Below, one piece after another: positions 47,917-59,100 of a DNA stretch of 64,000 bases (within the stretch, counting starts at the first letter, position 1; each line of letters opens with the position of its first letter). The position numbers were made by a program, and so were the translations under genes. The notes under the pieces were generated by a model that made no database searches, was not told the origin of the DNA, and saw only the letters and a list, made by a program, of their open reading frames with translations. Source of the stretch: Leuctra nigra (Eukaryota > Arthropoda > Insecta > Plecoptera > Leuctridae); assembly GCA_934045905.1 (NCBI GenBank), contig OW203765.1, forward strand, positions 16,927,409 to 16,991,408. The letters are read 5' to 3'.

Positions 47917-48788
47917 ATTTAATTATGTATTTTTGGAAATAGTGAAAATTTGATTTCATCCCATTCACGGACCTTGATTTTATCCCAAAGAATCATCAAT
48001 TTATTTTGTTTTACTCTTGATCACAATGTTTTAAAATTTACAGATGTTGATAAATATAAAATAACTAGTGTAATCTGGAGGTACGTAACATTGTCATTCA
48101 AATCATTGGGCATACATACCCTTCAAAAGTCACAATAATTGTAATTCTTTTGTTTGGTTTTGTGTCTCTGGAAATTGCATCAGTTTCTTGAAATTGTAGG
48201 CTATGAATTGTTATAACCTTCGATCCAGAGGTAAGCTCAAAACATTATCAGTTTGTAAGATTGGAGCTGCAATGAAGACGACATTTACTGAGAGGAGTTG
48301 TTTATTAGAAAGAAGTTTGCATTCCTATCACTGATTGGAATGCTCTTGGTTTGTCTGATTGGTCGGATGCCCAGTGAGGAACCCAATGATTCAGTTTTGT
48401 CACTGTGTTGAAATTGACTTCTACAACATATTTCTCCATGTGTCAAATTTTGAACATCAATGTGAATTCACCATAAAACATCATTTGCATTCGCATCAAT
48501 CTTGCATGGGTCTTAAACCATCGAGCGTAAAAGTGTGAAAAAAAGATTTCACTAGAAGATATTCAAGTCTATCTACTACCACTTGCCTTGCACTATCAGT
48601 GAAGAGATTTGCTTCAGAAAGATGATTTTTAATATTAACCTAATTTTTATAGGAAGAAATGCATTTTCTAGCTTTCATTCAATTTGGATAAAATATGTAC
48701 CTAGTGTTTTTTCGATGGCAACATATCGCAAAAATTTGTGAGGAAGCTGTGCACAACCAATCTCAAAATGATTGACCATCTACTCGAT
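47917..48788. other. intergenic region before the SUN-domain gene
   Basis: AT-rich DNA with no convincing exon. It should contain the promoter and any 5' exon of the SUN gene. A possible donor-bearing fragment (CGATCCAGAG before GTAAGC, near 48231) is not supported further. Confidence 0.4.
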
Positions 48789-48791
48789 CAG

Positions 48792-48912
48792 GAGGGTGAT
48801 TCAAAATTTCCTTGTCATCTCGTACCTATCAATTGATATGGCGATAGATAGCACTCCAGTGAGCCTGAATCAAATTTATAACGAGACGACAAGGAAATTT
48901 AGAATCACCCTC
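48792..48912. mobile_element. 121-bp foldback MITE beside the SUN gene
   Basis: GAGGGTGATTCAAAATTTCC on the left is mirrored by AAATTTAGAATCACCCTC on the right, and TTGTC pairs with GACAA inside. CAG flanks both ends (48789-48791, 48913-48915). The right repeat contains tttag directly before a codon in the SUN reading frame. Confidence 0.7.
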
Positions 48913-49004
48913 CAGGGCAGCCCCTGCATCCGATCCTTAATCTTGGGAACCCTGGCCCTCCAGTAGTAAACCCAGCTCACGCAGCAGTTGCAAATCCTGG
49001 AGCA

Positions 49005-50964
49005 ATGAACGGTGGTAGGCGAGGAATCGCAGGTAAACAAGTAGCACATATTCTGGTTCAAAAGCTGTTGAATGTTCAGACAATGGCGAGCAGTTGTTAT
49101 TTCAGATCTTTCCCTTTAGGTCGGCTTCATGGGCTTGTGATTCCAAACCCGCCTGCTCTACTGGGAGCTCCTCCAGTAAATATAGCAATTCCAGCTCCCC
49201 CGGTGGCTTTGGCCAATCAGGCTCCTCTAGGTGCTCCCCTGGTGGATCTGGCCAATCAAGCTCCTCTTGGAGCTGCTCCGGCGGATCTAATAAATCAAGG
49301 TGCTGACGCGGCATTTGGGTATCATGCACAGATGGACGGTCACGGTGGTCACCATTGTGGTGGAGGTAAAGAAATAACTCGAGCACATCAAAATCAAATG
49401 ATTTAAAAGTGTAAAGAATGTTGTGACACCTACAGCTGTGTTTCCTTGTTTTAAACTATTCAGGACATCAAAACGCACCCAGGAATCTGTGTTGGTCATT
49501 GCTCAAAGCTCTATTCAGTCCAGTATTTGTCCTCATGGTTGTCGGTAAGTATATTGGGAAAACATGAAGAACATTTTATTTGAATAAAAAAGCAACCTAA
49601 ATATTTTGGTTGCCATTTTTTTTAGGTGTCGCAGGACTTGCTTATTGTTACGTAAGATATGAAATAGACAATATCATTAAGGTACTTTCAAATTGTTCTC
49701 TCTTTTAACAATTTCTGTAATATAATAGATATAACTTGTATATTTTTTGAGAATCAATTAATTTCTTGCAGGCGACACAGGAAGCTTTGAATGAGGGTAA
49801 GAATTTTTTTTTTAAATGTAAATTTGTTGAATTTGTAGTTTTAGTAATTTCTATGAAATTTCTGGTTTCTTGTGGTTCGTTAAATTTCTTTTAACAGAAT
49901 ATTCAAAAAAGCTGGCCATGGAACTCGACAAACTAGATGCAGATAAAACTGGCCTCATGGATTATGCACTTGAGAGCGCGGGTATGACATAAACTTTACA
50001 TTTTGTTATAATGAATTTCGTCTGATTTACTAACTGTTTGTATCATCTCGAAGGGGGAAAAGTTGTCAATATTGGAAGAACAAAACCTTTTCCTCGAGAC
50101 CCTCCAGTCGAATCCTTCTTCGGATTCCGAAGATGCCAACCGTACCCCGATCCATCGATCATTATTCAAGTATGTTGCTAACAGATCCATTTATGATTTA
50201 TTGCAGTGCTTATTAATTTTTTTTTTCAGCGTTAGAGATTTATCAAAAGTCCACTATGTGAGCAAAAATTCTATAAAGTGTAGGAAACCATTATTCAGGT
50301 TTACCAGACTTTAAAGTTACTTTTGATGGAATTTATATCCATTTTGTTTATTTTTTCTCAGTTTGCTTTATTATTTAAAAAAAATAGAATCTAAATTACA
50401 GTTTTGAATTTGAATTTGATACATTTGAGTGATTGCCATCCAGGAAGTAGAATTTAAGTGTTTCATTAAAAAGAAGAAATTTTGTTTTGCAGCCTCAATC
50501 ATTGACAGGCAATTGCTGGCCATTTGAAGGATCGAAGGGAATCGTCGTCATTCGAATGGCATACGAGGTAAACATAACCGGCGTTTCTCTTGAGCACATA
50601 CAGAAGTCTCTGACGCCAACTGGACATATCGACAACGCTCCCAAGGAATTTGCCATTGAGGTGTGACAATGTTAGATTTGGAAAACGCAGTCGGTGAACT
50701 TATTGTCAGGCCCTAGTTTATGACGTAAAGTCTGTCCTTTTTCAGGGCATGGATAGTGCAGAAGAGCTTAATGGAGTTATTTTGGGCACATTCACTTACG
50801 ACGACAACGGGAAACGGATACAGTACTTCCAGATCCCGGATAATCGTTACAGCAAGCCATACCAGTTTGTGGCATTTAGAGTGATTTCGAACCACGGCCA
50901 CCCCTATTATACCTGTATATACCGAGTTAGAGTACACGGTTACCTGTCAACTAAGATACGTTGA
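49005..50964 (+). CDS. SUN-domain protein (short, SPAG4/SUN5-like architecture)
   Basis: Exons from the first Met: 49005-49032, 49120-49365, 49464-49544, 49626-49681, 49772-49796, 49898-49981, 50054-50169, 50493-50660, 50746-50964 (TGA). They give about 340 residues. The N-terminal part is Pro/Ala-rich with repeats of ANQAPLGA. A hydrophobic segment around ALFSPVFVLMVVGVAGLAY is a likely membrane span, followed by a short charged segment. The C-terminal SUN domain is clear: NCWPFEGSKGIVVIRM, LEHIQKSLTPTGHIDNAPKE and FRVISNHGHPYYTCIYRVRVHG. SUN proteins sit in the inner nuclear envelope and bind KASH partners to form LINC bridges. The short form resembles testis SUN proteins. The frame is open upstream of the Met to 48903, so the start is uncertain. 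Intron 49033-49119 is 87 nt and has no stop in this frame, so it may be retained. Confidence 0.85.
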
Positions 50965-51055
50965 GATCACGTCATATTTTACCAGATATTTGGAGTTTCT
51001 CATTTATTTAGGTTTATGATTTATGTAATGTATTTTATTATTAGCTTCCTCATTA

Positions 51056-51061
51056 AATAAA
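51056..51061 (+). terminator. polyadenylation signal of the SUN gene
   Basis: AATAAA 92 bases after the stop, about 230 bases before the PSMD10 start codon. Confidence 0.6.
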
Positions 51062-51293
51062 TTCGTATTGTTTTAATCATTATATTAATATTGATAGTAT
51101 TTAACCATAGTTTAACTTTAATAATAAATTTGGGTTTGCTTTTCTTGCTTGTTGACGATCGAAAAAAGCTTTTGAAGAAATCCCGCATTTTCAGTTAATA
51201 ATCACGGCCTCTTTAGCCACATCTGGCCACATCGCTGGTGATTGGTTGTAATGAACCTTGTTGAGTTGAGTTGTTGATTGGTTGAATTTAAAA

Positions 51294-52613
51294 ATGGCAG
51301 ACGACAAGTGGGATGAATCGCCTTTCGGCTTGGCGTATAAAGGTGATTTTGAGTGCTTAAAACTTCGTATTTTACAACGTAATGAGATTTTAGGCCAACT
51401 GGACGATGTAAGTATAATTGTGACTAATTTATTTCATGCTTATTACCGTATTGTGGCTGTACGAAGTGATACGAAATTCCTAACCTCAACAGAGTAAACG
51501 TATGCTGACTCATTGGGCTGCATTGGCTGGGCACACAGAAATTGTCAACTTTCTGTTGGATGAGAAGAAATGTCCAGTCGATCCTAGAGACGATGTAAGT
51601 ACTACCTATCTTGATGAGCTTTTGTAATATTCTCCCTGAACCTTGGAGTGTGAATGCGAAAATATCCTTCTATTCGTTTCAGATGGATCTGACGCCGCTC
51701 ATACTCAGTGCTTCGGCCGGCAAGGAATCGACAACACACGAATTGATTTCTCACAAAGCCGACGTAAATGCGAGAAATTCCGAAGGCCATTCTGCACTTC
51801 AATATGCGGCATCAAAAGGCTGGACAGATGTAAGAAATTCCATGACAATCAAGATTTTATTGCATATTTATTCCTGATCTTTTGTTGTACAAAATCACAT
51901 TTGGTTTTATCCAAATTCTACCTAAAAGTTTGGGGCACTGGACAAAGTAGTTAGCATCATTATTCATAACTCATTAGGTAGGTATTACCTGTAAACTGCT
52001 CATGAGAGTACAATTACAATAGCACGGAATTCTTAGCATTTAGATACAGTGTTAGATACAGTGTCGAATGACAAAGTACTACCTAATTATCTCTCACCAT
52101 CCCATGCAATTTCGAAACACCTCACAACCATTTCTTAATTGCAATATCAAATTGTATTAATAATTAGTGTTTCCGGAAAAAATCATCGATGTTATGCAAT
52201 ATTTTCCCACAGGAGATTAGGTTTAATGATTCATTTATGAACATAAAATGGCACCATTACAGTTCTGTCCTGTTTTATTTCTTCAGATAGTAAAAATGCT
52301 ACTGGAGAATCAAGCAGACGTCAACATCACCGACAAGCGCGGGGCGACGCCGCTTCATCGCGCGGCATCGAAAGGCAACACCATGATCGTGAAACTGCTT
52401 CTCGAATGCGGACAACCGCTGAAGATCGACGCGACAGACGCATCCGGAAACACGGCCCTGCACTTGGCGTGCGAGGAAGGCCGTCTGGAAGAGGCCAAGC
52501 TATTGACTCTGCAAGGTTTCTCATTGGAACTGAAGAATAGAGAAGAATTAACTCCATTGGATCTTGCCAAGCCCGGCATCGCCAGACAGCTTGTGGAGTT
52601 AACCGAGAAATAA
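51294..52613 (+). CDS. PSMD10: 26S proteasome non-ATPase regulatory subunit 10 (gankyrin)
   Basis: Exons 51294-51407, 51493-51594, 51683-51829 and 52287-52613 (TAA), all phase 0, give 229 residues; human gankyrin has 226. The protein is a run of ankyrin repeats: LTHWAALAGHTEIVNFLLDE, TPLILSASAGKES, SALQYAASKGWTDIVKMLLE, TPLHRAASKGNTMIVKLLLE, TALHLACEEGRLEEAKLL and a final TPLDLAK. Exon 4 begins inside a repeat, as usual. The family is an assembly chaperone for the 19S regulatory particle, binding an ATPase subunit. An in-frame ATG 12 bases upstream (51282) is possible, but MADDKWDESP at 51294 fits better. Only about 330 bp separate it from the SUN gene stop, so its promoter must be compact. 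Confidence 0.93.
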
Positions 52614-52663
52614 TAGTGAAAGTGAATAGAGATGAAAGACTACCTCATTGCCATTGTCATTTA

Positions 52664-52669
52664 AATAAA
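52664..52669 (+). terminator. polyadenylation signal of PSMD10
   Basis: AATAAA 51 bases after the stop codon. Confidence 0.6.
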
Positions 52670-53114
52670 TATTAAATATGCACTAAATACAATAATCAAT
52701 ATACAACTTCATTCATATGGTAATCTAGTGTTAAGGGGCTGTAGGTACTTAAATTATGTTGCATTTTAGGAAGTTAGATACCAGACAGTTTTTGAAGGGG
52801 GTTATTTTCCAGAATTTGTGATCAGTACCAATGTTTGTACACCTAGATAAAAACATTTTATCTGTTATAAATAGTATTTTATGAATTTTCTTGTGATTTG
52901 TTTGTGCGTCTGTTATGTAATTTAAGAATCTACAGCCCCATATTCAGTGTTAGTTAATGTAGTTTTACTCCCACCACCCCTCTGACAGCCTGACCACCTG
53001 CTCCAGTCATTGACCTTGAAAGTGAAATCCAACAACAAAACCAGCTGCTCGGCTCATTGTTGTTGTCAGCAACTTTGAGTTTCTGTCAGTCAGTGTCATT
53101 GCCAAAGCGTTAGT

Positions 53115-56100
53115 ATGCCAAAGATAAAAGAAAATTACCTGCAATTATGCAAGGGATTTAATATAGTGCCTCAAGATGTCATTATTAATGCTTTAATACA
53201 AGGAAGGTAAGTTAAAATGATTTTTAATAAGTAATTTAGGCATCGAATCTTTGAAGTGAGGTTATGTTGACAGCTTGTTTGTGTATCCAGTGAAAGAGGT
53301 GAACTAGACTTGTCCGGCAAGACTGAGACATCATTAGGATGGGAGGTGCTAGGTAAAGTAATTGCCTCTTCTGAAGATATTCGCACGTTGATCTTCCGAG
53401 ACTGTTTGATACCGCCTCGAGGATTGTCTGCCCTCCTCGACTGCCTCTGTCAGTGTCCTTCCGTATACTCATTGGATCTGCGTGGCAACAACATTCAGTC
53501 TGGAAGTGTGCCGCTGCTGGGGAAGTTGTTACGGCATACACACAGCTTGAAGAAGTAAGTCCCAGATTCATTCAAATTATACTTAAATTATTAATCAAAA
53601 GAATGCATCGAAAGCTGTGCTAAATCCATGTGTTTTTTACGATTTAATAGAGAATGATTAGTACTAAGAGACGGGAGGTAGATGAATATCCAGCAACCCC
53701 TACTGAGTGTACTACTTATACCCAGGACTTGGCAAGATCTTGCAGAGATATTTCAGCACTGACAGAAAGATTTTATAATAAAATTAATTTTTTGAAAACA
53801 TTACATTTTTCTTGGCAATTTATTTATCATTATTGAACAAATGTAGAATATTATTTATACCAATACTCATCTCCTTCTCTTGTAGTAGAATGGTAACATT
53901 GTCTCTTTTTGTCTCAGATTATGTCTTGAATGGAACAGCATCGGTGCTAACCCGGACTCTTTCGGCCTCTTCTGCGACGGTCTCGCTCTGAACCAAACTC
54001 TGGAGCACTTAGACTTAAAGAACAACCAGATCTCTTCGGACAGCGCTCCTCACCTGTCCGACGCGCTGCGCAAGAACACCGCGCTGCGCCAGCTCGACCT
54101 GCGCTGGAACTCTCTGGGTTTCAAGGGCGGGCAGCACATTCTCTCGGCCATGGAGGCGAACCGCGTGGTGCATCGTATCCGAGTGCAGGGCAACTGCATG
54201 CCGGACGAGCTGGCCAAGAGCATCGAGCAGATCGCGCGGCACAACGAGGAGCAGGAGAAACTCAAGAAGAGCTGTAAGCAGGAGACGGAGTTCCTTGCGC
54301 AGCATCTCAAGGAGTCGGAGGAGAGCAGGGAGATCATCAAGAAGGAGAGTCGAGGGAAGATCCAGGAAGTTGTCAAGTGAGTTGGAGTTGAAAAACCTTT
54401 CTTATTAAAATGTTGAGGTGATGCAAGAGCGATTGGTTTCGCTGGTTTCGACTTAAAGAATTAGAAGGTTTCACTGTGTTTGTAGACACTTTTTAAAATT
54501 GATTGCAGGAGAAATGGTGCATTTTTCTGCTTGAAAAAACTTTTTGAAAAACATGAGGGGTGCCTGAAAAATTATTTTGACTGACTTTACCTAATAATGA
54601 AGGGGGGGGGGGGGGGTCAGTGACATGCAGGTCGGGGCAGCTTAGCTCTGTAACTTTTTTGAATTTCAACATTCCTTTTGGTGCATTTTTATGGGTTTTT
54701 AGCAGGTAGGTATAGCTTTTGGTCAACTGTAATCAAAACAAAGGTAGGTAATCAAAACATACCATCTCGTTGGCTTATTTAAATTATGATACAGGATCTT
54801 AGAGGATAACAGGTAGAGAATGTCTATTTTCTAGGAATTTTAAAGCTCTATAAATTGGCGTATTGCATTACAAATTATTTTTTCAGCCTGTACCTATTAG
54901 TGAATTTAAGGGCCAGTTTTTCAATAGGTAGGTACCTACTCTGCTAAATTTAAAACAGTAGATTAGGAATGTATTGCTATGGCAACAACCAATGAAATTC
55001 CTTGAACAACCATTTAAACTTAATTACCTAGCCCTACTGAATTTAGCAGAGTATTAAAATCTGTCCAGAAGTGTTAGTACAGTGGTACTCAACCTGCGGT
55101 CCGCGGGACTAATTTTTGTGGCCCCCCAGTTGATGTTTCAAATACCTATTCATTCACAAAATGTGACTACTGAAAAAATATTATTAAAAAAAACTCATCA
55201 TCAGGCTGAAAATACGAGGAGTTACTTAAAAGAAACTTCATACTTGTTGCAACGAAAATTAAGCTATTTACCAATTCCGAAAATTGTAAAAAGGTTTTGG
55301 TTTGGCATGTGAAATATTGTTCGTTTCGTTTCATAATAAATAAAAGACACTGAATAAACCAGGCCCGTAGAAAAGATCACTTATAAATTTGCTGAAATTC
55401 TAAAAAAACGCCCTGCAGGGCAACAATTGGAGGGTAGTTTGCTCTAGTTCGTGCATTTTAGAGCCCCAGAATCACTTTTAAATGGTAAAATTCTAAAAAA
55501 AAACGCCCTGCGGGGCTAAAACTGAGGGCTTCGCGCCTCTCCCGCCTGATAAAAGTAGTTCCTACGCGCCTGGAATGAACCTTCCTAATCACGTGAGCAT
55601 TATTGTAATTAAAAAAAAAAAATGCGGCCCGCCAACAAAAGCAAATTCGTATTATTGGCCCGCAAGTCAAAAAGGTTGAGTACCACTGTGTTAGTAGGTA
55701 CATCATTTCTCAGGGTGAGAGTGTAAATGTTTTAACTCCACCAACTACAATTTCGAGATATGAGTTGTCAAAAAATAGTAACTTCTGATTGCAGGGAGAG
55801 TGAGAGTCGCATCGGTCAGCTGGAAGCAATGCTCTCGGAGCGAGCAGCGAAGATAACAGCGCTGCAGCACGAAGTCGAGTCTTGCCGGAGAGATCTGCAA
55901 TCCGGCGAGGGGAAGATACACGCCTTGCAGGAGACAGTTCGGAAGAAAGATGAACTCTACAGCGAGCTGACCGTTAGCAAGCAGCGAGAATTCAAAGAAA
56001 TAGAGAAGGTATTTGTTTATGTATTTAAAATATGTTAAAAAGGAATTGCATTGTACATGTTGATGTTTTCTGAAAGGAACCAGTTTTTTACTGTTTCTGG

Positions 56101-59100
56101 GTGGAAATGTGAATTTCATTTCCAATGTCTAAAAATTACTTAGCACTTCTTGCCTTAGGCCGGGTAGGACAACTTTGGATTAGCTAACTATCGATAGTTA
56201 GTGAGCAGTTAACCAATTAATCAAGTTGGCGCGAATTCCACAGCCAATAAGATTCACTAATTTCCACTAACCATCGATAGTTAACTTAATCCATAATTGG
56301 TCCTACTCGGCCTTAGGTGATTACTGATTAGTGATTACTGAAATTATCACTAGTATAGGCAGCGTGTTTAGACTACAGATAGTGCTACAAAAAGTACAGA
56401 CAGAGCCACCTAATCTGTGGGAAGGAAGCCTACCTTTGGATGCCTTTGGCTAGGCGTCCAAGTCGCTGCAGTTATACGTTATGTTGCTGCACATATTACG
56501 CATTATCACTTCTTAAAATTGAAACAAGTTTATCTAATGTTTATTTGCCTACAAAATATTAATAATAAAGTGTTCACAATTTCACTGAATCTGATCACTA
56601 GATTAATTTGTGCGACTTAGTTCTGATTCCGAAATATTTTGAGTACATTTGTTGACATCTGATCGGTTGACTTGCTAGGTCACGGCCAATGAGAAATGAA
56701 ACGGTTGAACATCATTCCCACAAATGTTGCTTATTTCTCTCACTCGTGGCGAACACTCGGTGCCTATTGGATGTTCCAAATTTTTTGAGGTCCTCTCAGG
56801 ATTGGAACTTGCACTCTACATCGTAAACTCTGTGATTGATATTGATTTAAAATATTGATAGATTACCGGATGTATGTTTACCACTATTTGTTACGAATAT
56901 GGTGGCTGTGGGTGAATGAAGAGAATCTTAATTGTTCTTGTTGATTGACAGAAATTAGCCGACAAGGACTTGGAGATGGCGGCATTGAAGACGAGACACG
57001 AGGCGGAACTGCTGGCCGAGAGAGGACTGTTGACGGCGGCGGAGAACAAGCTGAGTGCTCAGGCCAAGGAGGCGAGAGCTCTGGAGAAGGAGGTGCAGCA
57101 GAACGCAGAGAAGCTCAGACTCTGTCGCCACGAGAACGAAGGTCAGCCATATTAACAGAGACACCTAGCAAGTTGGTTCAGGGACTTGAGATCCAGAGGT
57201 CCCAAGTTTGATTCCCACTGCCGGAAGTTTTTCATAATTTCGCACAGTTTAGAGGGAGTTGTTGTGACGGTTCCTTATTAATAAGCCGCAACCACCTCCT
57301 TCCTACCTTTGATTTTTGCCTATTCTTCATCATCACCGCCCTATCATCATCATAATCATTCATCTGTCGCCTTTAGCATAGTTGCAGAAAATTGTTACCT
57401 AATAATTACCACTTAAATATTATTCTTTTGGATAGGTATGTTATAGAGATAACAGGGTGGAACAGCAAATATATTATTTATTTAACAAAGTCACAAGTAC
57501 AATACATAAAACATAGGTGGAAAAGACAATAATTAAACAATTCAACATCCACAATTTAAACACAATTAATTAATTACTATTTTACCTAGTAAAAAGTTTT
57601 TTATGTGTGTCTAAGATGTTGTAGTTTTAAAAGTAGTATTGCCCAGCGTTTTAGATGATCTATTTCTTGAAGAAAAAATGAAGTTCAACTTACATGCAAG
57701 AAACTGATGTTTCAAGTTTCTCGTTGTTCGGAAGAGATTAACAAAGTCTAGTTGTTCAAGGCCATCTGTGACGTTTTGCGTTGCTTATTCGAAGATACGG
57801 ACAAGGTGTGCATGTTCGTTTAATATTGAAGATGCATCTCGTCTGGAAGCTTGTTTCTTATTCTGTCGTGCTCCAGACATTAAAATTGTTGACACCTAGA
57901 GCCCTTGAACTCAAAACAAAACATTAGCTTCCCCGGAAGGGATTTAACATTTGTTGTAAATCCATCTAGGTATTTAAGACTCATATTTTTATTTAGATAG
58001 GTAGGTAGGTACTATTGATTATTTTTTATAAAATTTTAAAATAGGTATCATCATTCATCATGTAGGTTCACAAATACAATGTTGGTCTAGTATGGAGCTA
58101 GCCAGTTCTACGAAATTCACTGAAGTTTTGCTTTCCTAAAACGTAGAATTTGAATGCATTCAAAACAGCCAAGGGGGCCTATTCTCTAACGAAAACGAAA
58201 TCATTCCGGCCTGGAATAATTTCAAAGCCATAAGGTTCTGAAATGATCCCAGGCTGGTATGATTTCGTTTTCGTTATAGAACAGGCCCCCTGCCCCGACC
58301 CACTCTCCTCCGGGATTGGTTACCCAATCTCAAGTGGGTTGCTCAGGTTACTACCAACAATGTATTGACTCGCTCCCCAGGGACTCCACCTACTGGATCT
58401 TGAAGGAGCAGACTGTGTGATGTCAAAGCCTTAAGGCTAGCTTAAACATGAAACAATAATGAAAACATTAACTTTAACTTTAACCTATTCACAATGACAA
58501 CGGCAACGAAAACTGTTAGCCAATCACAACAAAATAGAATACCTCGGGATTCTTTGCCTTACCTCGGGTATTTTCGTACTGTTGCACGATTTTTATTGGT
58601 TGATCTCAAGGTCGATGGTTGACGTAACGTGAATGTTTGGAGATTGGTAACTTTCATATTTACATTGTCAAGTTAGCGTTCTGTCATTGTGTATACTACC
58701 CAGTGATCCTGTAAAACAAACATTCTTAAGTTAACGTTAGCGTTTTAAGTTAAAGTTAGCAGTGCATTGTGAATGAGCCATTAAAAAGTGGGTCAGCTAG
58801 AGGAGCTAGTTATCTCGGTTTTCGATTTAGTTTGTTGGTTATTTCGTATTGGCGCTATTGCCCACAGTAATTATTTAGATATTATAACAATGATATATAA
58901 ATTAAGAAACTTCATATAAAATGAAATGTTCATGCACTTACAGTAATGTTAAATGTATCTCAGCTAGATCCTATCATCCTTGATGAATGGTTTTTTCTTT
59001 ATTGATGGCGATGGTTTGGGATGAACGTTCTTTTCTTGAGTGTGTTGGAAAGATGTTCTCGTATGGTCTTAATGAGGGCAGGTCAACATTAAACGAGTAT

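Noticed and set aside
50220..50314. An extra SUN-gene exon after tttttttcag at 50229
   Set aside because: Joining it breaks the SUN domain and phase; the exon from 50493 continues the domain directly in frame.
57150..57230. A functional tRNA gene
   Set aside because: A- and B-box-like motifs are present but no convincing acceptor-stem pairing or anticodon arm; a SINE body follows and relatives occur elsewhere in the window.
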